Below, piece after piece: positions 17,552-24,333 of a stretch of 64,000 nt of DNA. The position numbers were made by a program, and so were the translations under genes. The DNA lies in contig NZ_QGNZ01000003.1 of assembly GCF_003173595.1 (NCBI RefSeq), positions 705,799-769,798 on the forward strand. Direction: 5' to 3'. The notes under the pieces are model-generated. The model was not told the DNA's origin. It saw only the letters and a program-made list of their open reading frames with translations, and did no database searches. This DNA is from Pedobacter yonginensis. Its GTDB lineage: Bacteria > Bacteroidota > Bacteroidia > Sphingobacteriales > Sphingobacteriaceae. Position 1 is the stretch's first letter. Each line of letters opens with the position of its first letter.

Positions 17552-18721
17552 CTAAAGTAATGTATTTCCAAGAACATAGCCAGCTGTACCATTTATGTTC
17601 TGAACCTTTGACAAGTCGAAACTGTATTTATTTACGACATCCATATTACTTACATACATCAAAACATTACCATCTTGTAAATACACTCTCCCAGTTGTCA
17701 CATCATTTACCAATCTCGAACCTAAGCGTAAACTTGCACCCACCGGAAAAGGTATTGCATCCATATAGCCAGTATTAATGATTGATGCGTTGACATTAAA
17801 AATTGAGGTATAGGTCTCATATTTCTCAATATGCCTAGCAACACCTCCAATAACTGTATAAAGTTTTCCATCATTGGATCTTACAAGAGATCCCTCAACT
17901 ACTGACTTCAAGATCATTTTTTCACCAATCTCATATCCTTGAGTATTCGGGATGGTTGGTAAGTTACTTAATTTAAAACTATACATATTAGCGACTTCGG
18001 GGCTAATTATATGCCTTAATCGTTTAATTTCCTTATAACCATTTTTTAGAGATAAAGACCAAATGGTTTCCTCAAAATAGACTTTGCCGTCAAATGGTGT
18101 AGAAACTAATCTCGCTGTTGCTACAATTTCTGAACCAATTTTATTGGAATAAGGCTGTGTAGGCCGAATTATAGGTGGGTTGTTAATAAATATCTTATTC
18201 ATTGTAACGGGAGATAAGATATGCCTCAGAAGCCCATCCATAACGATGTAAACCTTATCGTTCTGTTGAATTAATGTTCCTTCCGTTAATGTAATCGTAG
18301 GTGGAATATAAGGAACCGTGTTGGTAGAAGATATTTGCTTTCCTTTATCATTACCGTAATCTACTTTAACCATAATCTTCGCATTCGGCTCATACTTTGG
18401 ATAGGTTAAGACTAAACTTGAATTAATTGTGGAATTATTGAAACTTTCGCTATTAATCTCCCTTTTTGCTATTTGCATTTGTTTACCCGCAACATCATAA
18501 ATGAAATAAATCACAGCGTATACGCTCTCGTAAGTACCATTACTGTTAACTCCTCTTGTCATTTGCAGAGTGAAGTCAACCTTGGTTTCGGTTTGCGTAT
18601 TTAAAACAATGCTATTTAATCCAGCATCAAAAGGTCTAGTCGGAGCTATTGTAAACGATACACTGGCTAAGGAAACTTTAGTTAAAGTAAATGCCAACAT
18701 GAATATTACTAATTTTTTCAT
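17552..18721 (-). CDS. Secreted protein with about four imperfect G-x-VY / RHI repeats
   Basis: The 389-residue protein has a signal peptide (about residues 1-19, ending SLAS). An N-terminal beta-rich region runs to about residue 135. Then come repeats of roughly 50-60 residues with a common pattern: a GTLI/GSLV strand, a VYIV/LYTV strand, a turn ending LRHI, ARHI or LMYV, then SPxxxNxYSF. I recognise no named family. The pattern recalls short surface-protein repeats in which a displayed value strand alternates with an RHI/RYV strand, but that is recollection. There is no type IX sorting domain at the C-terminus. It is 5 nt downstream of a lipoprotein gene and probably co-transcribed. Confidence 0.7.
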   Translation of the reverse strand: MKKLVIFMLAFTLTKVSLASVSFTIAPTRPFDAGLNSIVLNTQTETKVDFTLQMTRGVNSNGTYESVYAVIYFIYDVAGKQMQIAKREINSESFNNSTINSSLVLTYPKYEPNAKIMVKVDYGNDKGKQISSTNTVPYIPPTITLTEGTLIQQNDKVYIVMDGLLRHILSPVTMNKIFINNPPIIRPTQPYSNKIGSEIVATARLVSTPFDGKVYFEETIWSLSLKNGYKEIKRLRHIISPEVANMYSFKLSNLPTIPNTQGYEIGEKMILKSVVEGSLVRSNDGKLYTVIGGVARHIEKYETYTSIFNVNASIINTGYMDAIPFPVGASLRLGSRLVNDVTTGRVYLQDGNVLMYVSNMDVVNKYSFDLSKVQNINGTAGYVLGNTLL

Positions 18722-18726
18722 AGGTT

Positions 18727-19041
18727 TTATTCTTTATGGTATTTAGTATAGGTTTCATAACTCAATTTAATTTGTTGATACTCATCTTTAATTTGAGTTT
18801 GCGGTATAGAGAAAGTTTTATCACTAACATTGAAAATGATTCTACCTGTATCTACACCAATAATTTTGGAGTAATACTGCTTGACTACTTTGAACTCTTC
18901 AGGCGAGATATTATCTGGTAATTTCTCATAAGTTTTTACCTCCTCTGACAGGGAGGGTTTGGAGTCTTTTTTACAGCTCCCCAAAGCGATGCAAGCAATA
19001 CATGTAAAGAATGTTGCTTTTAATAAATTACGTATTATCAT
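18727..19041 (-). CDS. Small lipoprotein, unknown function
   Basis: The 104-residue precursor has a hydrophobic signal ending in the lipobox ALGSC, so the mature part of about 80 residues should be lipid-anchored on the periplasmic or outer face. The mature region is charged and polar (KKDSKPSLSEEVKTYEKL) and contains a short strand RIIFNVSDKTFSI. No family is recognised. It is the first gene of a two-gene unit with the secreted repeat protein and is divergent from the XRE regulator, with an inverted repeat in the shared intergenic region. Confidence 0.7.
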   Translation of the reverse strand: MIIRNLLKATFFTCIACIALGSCKKDSKPSLSEEVKTYEKLPDNISPEEFKVVKQYYSKIIGVDTGRIIFNVSDKTFSIPQTQIKDEYQQIKLSYETYTKYHKE

Positions 19042-19096
19042 AATATTTTTTCTACAAAAAAACCAACTTTAAAAGTTATTTTTGACAATCCCTAGT

Positions 19097-19121
19097 TATC
19101 ATTATTTAGTGATTAATGATA
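19097..19121. promoter_or_regulatory. Candidate operator: perfect 8-bp inverted repeat
   Basis: TATCATTA (19097-19104) and TAATGATA (19114-19121) are perfect inverted copies with a 9-nt spacer. They lie in the 123-nt gap between the divergent lipoprotein gene and the XRE-type regulator, where an autoregulatory operator would be expected. Confidence 0.5.
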
Positions 19122-19164
19122 CATATTTGAAGCTAAAAACACACTAAAATTAGCGCTCTTCACG

Positions 19165-19410
19165 ATGTTAGATATAGGGATTACTTTGAGAAAACTTAGA
19201 GATAAGAATGGATATACGCAACAATATGTTGCAAATTATGTTGGAATTAGCAGGGTTGCTTACCGCAAATGGGAAAATAATGAGGTGGATTTCTCTGTTT
19301 CCCAGCTGGCTAGAATTGCAGAATTGTATTGTGTTGCACTCGAAGAAATAATAGAAATTTCAAGGCATTCTAAAAAATTAAAGGAAGCCCACACTCATCT
19401 GCACTTTTAA
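19165..19410 (+). CDS. XRE-family helix-turn-helix regulator, 81 residues
   Basis: The whole protein is one HTH_3 domain: LRKLRDKNGYTQQYVANYVG, then the recognition helix region ISRVAYRKWENNEVDFS, then LARIAELYCV. It has no partner domain, so it is likely a small dimeric repressor or activator. It is divergent from the lipoprotein/repeat-protein pair, and the perfect inverted repeat between them is a natural candidate for its binding site. It may also be a lone chromosomal antitoxin-like regulator, but no toxin gene is adjacent. It converges with the LacI-type gene. Confidence 0.85.
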   Translation: MLDIGITLRKLRDKNGYTQQYVANYVGISRVAYRKWENNEVDFSVSQLARIAELYCVALEEIIEISRHSKKLKEAHTHLHF

Positions 19411-19420
19411 TATATCAATA

Positions 19421-20446
19421 CTATAATCTGTTTTTCCTTTCACTCGAACCCCTTACATTTAATACTGCGGGCAATACAATTTGCCTGTTAACAGTGGTTT
19501 TCGTAGATGCGTTCAACCTCGAAAGCAGAATCTTCATAATGTTCTCGGCAATGGCTTCTAAAGGTTGGGCAATGGCTGTGACTGGCGGGTCGCAAAACTC
19601 TAACAATTCAAAATCATCAAAAGAAACTACGGCCAAATCATCAAAAATTTGGAGGCCCATTTGTCTAAATGCTCTTAAACCATCCATGCAAATGTAGTTG
19701 GCGGCAAATATTATGGCGTCACATTGCTTTTCTTTAGATAGGAAATCTGTTACTTTCTGAATAGAATCTGAAGAGTTTTGATAAGGAATTTTTAGGGTAA
19801 GCATCTGTAGATTATTCTTGCTAATGGCAAGTTCGTATCCAGAAAGGCGATCGATCATCTGCTGTTGCTCCGTCTCGATCGTTACAAAAGCAATATTTTT
19901 GTAGCCATTATCGATTAAATGCTGAGTTGCCTTTTCGGTACTGCCTTGATTATCGATTATAACATAATCAGTTTTCAAATCTGGTACATAACGATCGAAA
20001 AGTACGACTGGAGCGTTTGTTTGTACCAATTTCTTAATCTCGTCTTCCAACCCTTCGGGCAAGGCCATAATGTAGCCGTCAACATGTCGATCTCTAAAAA
20101 TCTGCAATAATTCAATGGCTTTTTGCGTGCTGTTTCGTGAACTGCTAAATAATATCTTATAGCCTTTTTCGGAGGCTTTTTCATCGATTAGACGGGCAAT
20201 ACCTGAAAAAAATGGCTCGGAAATATCGTCAACCAAAAATCCAATAATTTTTGTTTTGCCAGTACGTAAACTTTGTGCGAGCGAGTTGGGCTGATAATCC
20301 AGTTCTGCAACGAGATCCAAAACTCTTTTGATAGAGGCATCACTTATATTGTTCTCTTTAGCCTTACCATTTATTACAAATGATACGGTTGTAATGGACA
20401 TATTGAGCTGATTAGCAATATCTTTTAGCAGAACTTTCTTCTTCAT
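19421..20446 (-). CDS. LacI-family transcriptional regulator
   Basis: The 341-residue protein has the LacI HTH at its N-terminus (LLKDIANQLNMSITTVSFVING), the hinge region (LAQSLRTGKTKIIGFL) and a periplasmic-binding-protein-like sensor domain (about 60-330). These regulators bind DNA as dimers or tetramers and respond to a sugar or nucleoside. The target is not evident: no sugar operon adjoins it. It lies downstream of the tRNA-like transcription unit on the same strand, separated by a strong terminator, so it needs its own promoter. Confidence 0.93.
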   Translation of the reverse strand: MKKKVLLKDIANQLNMSITTVSFVINGKAKENNISDASIKRVLDLVAELDYQPNSLAQSLRTGKTKIIGFLVDDISEPFFSGIARLIDEKASEKGYKILFSSSRNSTQKAIELLQIFRDRHVDGYIMALPEGLEDEIKKLVQTNAPVVLFDRYVPDLKTDYVIIDNQGSTEKATQHLIDNGYKNIAFVTIETEQQQMIDRLSGYELAISKNNLQMLTLKIPYQNSSDSIQKVTDFLSKEKQCDAIIFAANYICMDGLRAFRQMGLQIFDDLAVVSFDDFELLEFCDPPVTAIAQPLEAIAENIMKILLSRLNASTKTTVNRQIVLPAVLNVRGSSERKNRL

Positions 20447-20580
20447 TAACTTCTTTATTCAATATATTTCTACTTTATGAACAGGGTAATATAATCAATT
20501 ATTTTAGGGTTGAACTTAATTTATGGAAAGATTTGGAATTGTATTCGGATTGTTATTGATGAAATGAAAGAAAGTCCTTA

Positions 20581-20612
20581 AAAGAAAAAGAGCAACCCAT
20601 CCGGGATTGCTC
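20581..20612 (-). terminator. Strong terminator of the tRNA-like unit
   Basis: On the minus strand GAGCAATCCC pairs with GGGTTGCTC around a GGAT loop, with one bulged T, followed by TTTTTCTTT. It ends 31 nt past the 3' end of the second tRNA-like gene. Confidence 0.85.
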
Positions 20613-20642
20613 AATTAACTAACTTATTATTCATAAAAAATG

Positions 20643-20786
20643 CTGTTGGGGAAGGAGTCGAACCTTCAAGGGGTAGTTAGCTACAGTTCAAAAAATTAAT
20701 TGTGGTCAACCCAATAAACTGCGTTTGTCCCATTATTCCCCACCACCGAGACAAGGAGGCGTGTCTGCCAGTTTCACCACCCAACA
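20643..20786 (-). tRNA. tRNA-like gene B: Leu-type D-arm, GUC anticodon, 75-nt variable arm
   Basis: The 144-nt RNA folds as a class II tRNA. The acceptor stem TGTTGGG (20780-20786) pairs perfectly with CCCAACA (20644-20650), leaving G73 at 20643. The D-arm GTG-AAACTGGCAGA-CAC has the tRNA-Leu pattern. The anticodon arm is CCTCC-TTGTCTC-GGTGG with a U-U mismatch in the middle, and its loop reads GUC at 34-36 (20750-20752), C38 and U37. The T-arm GAAGG-TTCGACT-CCTTC is perfect. Between the anticodon and T arms lie 75 nt (20668-20742) that close with GGGG/CCCC and contain further hairpins. CCA is not encoded. It could be a non-standard tRNA or a tRNA-shaped RNA with another job; a decayed tRNA-Leu is less likely given the paired changes against copy A. 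Confidence 0.7.
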
Positions 20787-20857
20787 TTGTAATTTCCGTC
20801 GCCTTGAGCCTATATCCTGTAAACGGATTGTTTAATTCTGACTCATGACTAAAGAAG

Positions 20858-20971
20858 CTGTAGGGGAAGGAGTCGAACCTTCAAGGAGTAGTTAGTACTG
20901 ATTACTCAGTATTTTCCATATTCTCCGCCACCGAGACAAGGAGGTGTGTCTGCCTGTTTCACCACCCTACA
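20858..20971 (-). tRNA. tRNA-like gene A: Leu-type D-arm, GUC anticodon, 45-nt variable arm
   Basis: The 114-nt RNA has the same plan as its neighbour. The acceptor TGTAGGG (20965-20971) pairs with CCCTACA (20859-20865), followed by G73. Compared with copy B, the fourth base pair is A-T instead of T-A, a compensatory change. The D-arm is GTG-AAACAGGCAGA-CAC. The anticodon and T arms are identical to copy B, with GUC at 20935-20937. The variable region (20883-20927, 45 nt) closes with GGAG/CTCC where copy B has GGGG/CCCC, another compensatory change. It ends in a perfect 6-bp hairpin TACTGA/TCAGTA with a GTAA tetraloop. It is the promoter-proximal member of the pair, 71 nt upstream of copy B. 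Confidence 0.7.
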
Positions 20972-21023
20972 GTATGTTTGGCAATTGTTAAAGAACGTTC
21001 CCTTTTTTGTTAATTGCTTGATA

Positions 21024-21055
21024 CAAATGTAAAGGAACATCCAATACCTTGCAAA
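21024..21055 (-). promoter_or_regulatory. Promoter of the tRNA-like unit
   Basis: On the minus strand TTTG (21052-21055) is followed after 20 nt by TACATTTG (21024-21031), a close match to the Bacteroidota consensus. Transcription would start near 21017, about 46 nt before tRNA-like gene A. Confidence 0.75.
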
Positions 21056-21101
21056 TATTTTAAACATTTAATTTTATTTTTATAATATTGATAAATTATT
21101 G

Positions 21102-21109
21102 TAAATTTG
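21102..21109 (+). promoter_or_regulatory. -7 element of the Lrp/AsnC gene
   Basis: TAAATTTG fits TAnnTTTG and ends 19 nt before the ATG at 21129. The upstream TTTG element is weak. It is divergent from the promoter of the tRNA-like unit, about 50 bp away. Confidence 0.5.
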
Positions 21110-21128
21110 CTTGTCATAATTCAAAAAT

Positions 21129-21605
21129 ATGCTTAAAAAAGACAATTCCAATTTAGAAATTGACAACCTAGATATCGATATATTAAAACAGTTGATGCAG
21201 GATGCCACAAAACCTTATACTGAAATTGCTAAAGATTTAATTGTTTCTGGCGGTACCATCCATGTTAGGATGAAAAAGCTACATGAAATGGGCATTATAA
21301 AAGGTTCGCATTTAATTATCGACCCACAAAAGGCGGGTTACGATATTTGTGCTTTCTTAGGGATTTACTTGGAAAAGGGAATCCAATATAAAGATGCTGT
21401 GGCACAGCTTAGCAAAATAAAAGAGGTTGTAGAGTTACATTATACCACTGGAGCGTACAGTATGTTTGCAAAGATTATTTGCAGAGATACCAATCATTTG
21501 CGCCATGTGTTGAATGAGGAAATCCAGGCAGTTAATGGAATACAACGTACAGAAACTTTAATTTCGTTGGAAGAAAGCATTAAGCGGCAGATTGAACTGG
21601 GTTAA
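21129..21605 (+). CDS. Lrp/AsnC-family transcriptional regulator
   Basis: The 158-residue protein has the AsnC winged HTH (LDIDILKQLMQDATKPYTEIA, then SGGTIHVRMKKLHEMGII) and the RAM ligand-binding domain (about 75-150, GYDICAFLGIYLEKG onward). Members assemble as octamers and respond to amino acids. The HTH recognition helix has SGGTIHVRM where many homologues have S-x-x-T-V-x-x-R. It is divergent from the tRNA-like unit, so it might control it, but that is inference from position only. Confidence 0.93.
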   Translation: MLKKDNSNLEIDNLDIDILKQLMQDATKPYTEIAKDLIVSGGTIHVRMKKLHEMGIIKGSHLIIDPQKAGYDICAFLGIYLEKGIQYKDAVAQLSKIKEVVELHYTTGAYSMFAKIICRDTNHLRHVLNEEIQAVNGIQRTETLISLEESIKRQIELG

Positions 21606-21830
21606 AAGGAAGAATTAAATAACCATTACTGCCCAACTTTATGGTTTTGCGGCGGGTATTTGCCGCGGATATTTTTGCTGTTATTGCCCATTAGCCCTGA
21701 TTGGAGTGTGCACGGAGCCAAAGCCATTCTGGCTGACGGCGCAGTAAAACGGAAAGCGGGACTATGCATTAATTTTATTACTGCAGTTGCGCTTCAAAAA
21801 ATTAGCGCTTAGCGAAGAAGTATTTACAGC
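21606..21830. repeat. Intergenic element with GCGGGAC core, between convergent genes
   Basis: This 225-nt gap is noticeably more GC-rich than its flanks and holds short hairpins (GCGGC/GCCGC near 21650, AGCC/GGCT near 21725) and GCGGGAC at 21757-21763. It looks like a degenerate copy of a dispersed intergenic element; three other gaps in the window share the GCGGGAC core. No gene is seen in it. Confidence 0.4.
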
Positions 21831-23939
21831 TTATTTTAGCAATTGATAGGCTATTAATGCTGCAACATAAGCCATTGCTGTCATGTAGCCCAATTGGATT
21901 GCGGGCCATTTCCATCCTTTGGTTTCGCGATACACAATGGCAACTGTACTCATACACTGCATGGCAAAGGCGTAAAATAGCATAAGCGATATGCCTGTAG
22001 CGAATGTATAAACGGGCAAACCATTTTTGCTGTTTACTGATGCCTCCATACGTTGCCTTATGGTTGCACTATCTGCATCGCCTCCATCTACACTGTAAAT
22101 GGTTGCCATAGTGCCTACAAATGCTTCGCGAGCGGCAAAAGAGGTAATTAAGCCAATGCCAATTTTCCAGTCGTAACCCAACGGGCGAATGGCTGGCTCG
22201 ATAAAATGGCCTAAAATACCCACGTAAGAGTTTTCTAACTTCTCTGTAGCCACCAGGGTTTTAATGTGATCGGTGTTTTTGCTGGTATCGGCTAAAGCGG
22301 AAGCATATTTTTGATCGATATTTTCGAAACGATTTCCAGGTCCGAATGAGGCTAAAACCCACAGAATGATAGAAATGGCTATGATTACTTTACCCGCTTC
22401 AAAAACAAAGGTTTTTGATTTTTCGTACATGGTAAAGAGCACGTTTTTCCATCGTGGCATGCGATAAATGGGCAATTCCATGATGAAGTAAGATTTCTCT
22501 TTGGTTTTGATGATGATTTTCATAACCCATGCCACTATAATTGCGGCTACAAAACTTACCAAATACATTACCATTAGGGCTAAGCCTTGTAAACTGATAA
22601 TTCCAAAAATGGTTTTTGAAGGAATAATAATGGAAATTAGCAGGATGTAAACGGGCAAACGGGCAGAGCAACTGATTAAGGGCGTTACCATGATGGTAAT
22701 CATTCGATCTTTCCAATTTTCGATGTTTCTTGCGGCCATGATTGAGGGAACTGCACAGGCCAAACCGCCAATCATGGGTACTACTGATTTACCATTTAAA
22801 CCCACTTTACTCATGATTTTATCCATCATAAAAGTAACTCTAGACATGTACCCCGTATCTTCAAGAATGGAAATAAAGGCAAAGAGTATGGCGATTTGAG
22901 GGATAAATACGAAGATACCGCCTAAGCCTGCTACCACGCCATCCAAAATCAAATCACTCAACATGCCTGATGGCAGGTATTGATGCCCCATTGTGGTAAT
23001 CCAGCCGAAAGTGCCTTCTATCCACTCCATTGGATAGGAAGACCAGGCAAAAATGGCATTGAAAATGACAAAAAGGATGAGTAGAAAAATAGCGAAGCCC
23101 CAAACTTTGTGTGTAAGAATGGCATCTAAACGATCGCTGAAAGAAAATTTTTGCGCGGTGCCTTTGTCGATAACCACGTCGGCTAAGATGGTGCTGAGGT
23201 GTTTATATCTGGCAATGGTTTCGGCAGCCTGAACTTTAGCCGATTCAAAATGGTGCTTTTGCTCTATTTGCTCTATTTCTGATTGATCTTGCTCGCTAAA
23301 GAAAGTTAAATGCTCGTGTTGATGTAAAACTTGAAGCGTATAGTAATCGTTTTCAGAATTGATTTTTTCTTTCAGCTCCTTAATGGCCTCTGGTGCCAAG
23401 AAGTTCACATCAACAGCACCTACTTGGGTGGCTATTTTATTGGTATTGGCTACGGCTTGTTTTAATTTATCTATACCAATATTGTTTCTTGCCGATATTG
23501 GGATAACCTGCACGCCTAACCTTTCGGCAAGTTTATTTACATGAATATAAATGCCTTGTTTATCAGACAGATCGGTCATGTTTAAAGCCAATACCATTGG
23601 AATGCCCAAATCTGCTACCTGAGAAAACAGAAGCATATTTCGCTTTAAGTTGGAAGCATCAACAATAAGAATGATTACATCTGGATAACTGCTATTTTCT
23701 CGATCGGCCAATACCTGAAATACGATGCTCTCATCTTTACTTTTTGGATATAAGCTGTATGTGCCGGGTAAATCGATAATTTCTACTTCTTTCCCGTCGG
23801 ATAGTTTGGTGAATCCTGTTTTTTTATCTACGGTGATGCCAGGAAAATTTCCAATTTTCTGATTTAAACCAGTTAAGCGGTTAAACAGTGTAGATTTACC
23901 GGTATTGGGATTACCAACTAATGCAATTTTAATATCCAA
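21831..23939 (-). CDS. feoB: Ferrous iron transporter FeoB
   Basis: The 702-residue protein has the N-terminal G domain: G1 GNPNTGKS at residues 9-16, G3 DLPGTYSL and G4 NMTD. A short GDI-like helical region precedes the polytopic Gate domain, which has two related halves (VPMIGGLACAVPSIMAAR and later FAAREAFVGTMATIY). It takes up Fe(II) across the inner membrane using GTP hydrolysis. feoA lies 11 nt upstream on the same strand, the usual FeoAB arrangement. No feoC is present. No convincing Fur box was found upstream by eye. Confidence 0.97.
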   Translation of the reverse strand: MDIKIALVGNPNTGKSTLFNRLTGLNQKIGNFPGITVDKKTGFTKLSDGKEVEIIDLPGTYSLYPKSKDESIVFQVLADRENSSYPDVIILIVDASNLKRNMLLFSQVADLGIPMVLALNMTDLSDKQGIYIHVNKLAERLGVQVIPISARNNIGIDKLKQAVANTNKIATQVGAVDVNFLAPEAIKELKEKINSENDYYTLQVLHQHEHLTFFSEQDQSEIEQIEQKHHFESAKVQAAETIARYKHLSTILADVVIDKGTAQKFSFSDRLDAILTHKVWGFAIFLLILFVIFNAIFAWSSYPMEWIEGTFGWITTMGHQYLPSGMLSDLILDGVVAGLGGIFVFIPQIAILFAFISILEDTGYMSRVTFMMDKIMSKVGLNGKSVVPMIGGLACAVPSIMAARNIENWKDRMITIMVTPLISCSARLPVYILLISIIIPSKTIFGIISLQGLALMVMYLVSFVAAIIVAWVMKIIIKTKEKSYFIMELPIYRMPRWKNVLFTMYEKSKTFVFEAGKVIIAISIILWVLASFGPGNRFENIDQKYASALADTSKNTDHIKTLVATEKLENSYVGILGHFIEPAIRPLGYDWKIGIGLITSFAAREAFVGTMATIYSVDGGDADSATIRQRMEASVNSKNGLPVYTFATGISLMLFYAFAMQCMSTVAIVYRETKGWKWPAIQLGYMTAMAYVAALIAYQLLK

Positions 23940-23950
23940 AGCCAGCCTCT

Positions 23951-24166
23951 CTATTGTATGATAATAACCTCGGCCTCGCTTTTACGCAAACAAAGCTGAT
24001 AACCTGCAACACGAATGGCCATTGGATCGCCAAATGGAGCAAAGCGCTCTACTTCTACAGTCTCACCCGGTAAACAGCCCATTTCCATTAACTTTACAGA
24101 CATTTCTAAATCTGTAAAAGCTATGATTGTTCCTGTTTCGCCGACTTTTAAATGTGAAAGTTTCAT
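23951..24166 (-). CDS. feoA: FeoA, ferrous iron transport accessory protein
   Basis: The 71-residue protein is a single SH3-like FeoA domain: LSHLKVGETGTIIAF, LMEMGCLPGETVEV, then RVAGYQLCLRKSEAEVI. FeoA is a cytoplasmic partner that modulates FeoB. It is the first gene of the feoAB unit. The upstream gap (24167-24333) is AT-rich and shows no clear TAnnTTTG element. Confidence 0.95.
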   Translation of the reverse strand: MKLSHLKVGETGTIIAFTDLEMSVKLMEMGCLPGETVEVERFAPFGDPMAIRVAGYQLCLRKSEAEVIIIQ

Positions 24167-24333
24167 CTGTTATTCTATTTTAATTGTCAGATGAGAACCT
24201 AAAAAATAAAATAACCTATTCTAATTTTGGGCTCTGCTCTTTAATTTGGCGCAAGTTACCCTTTCTTTAGATTTATTCCAAATAAGATGAACGGAAGTTC
24301 TAATCAAAAAAGTTTTGTTTGACTGTTTAATGA

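Noticed and set aside
20643..20971. tRNA-Sec (selenocysteine) as explanation of the long-armed tRNAs
   Set aside because: The anticodon is GUC and not UCA, the acceptor stem has 7 pairs and not 8, and the D-stem is short.
20643..20971. Decayed tRNA-Leu pseudogenes
   Set aside because: Acceptor and T arms are perfect in both copies, with compensatory changes, and the unit has an intact promoter and terminator.
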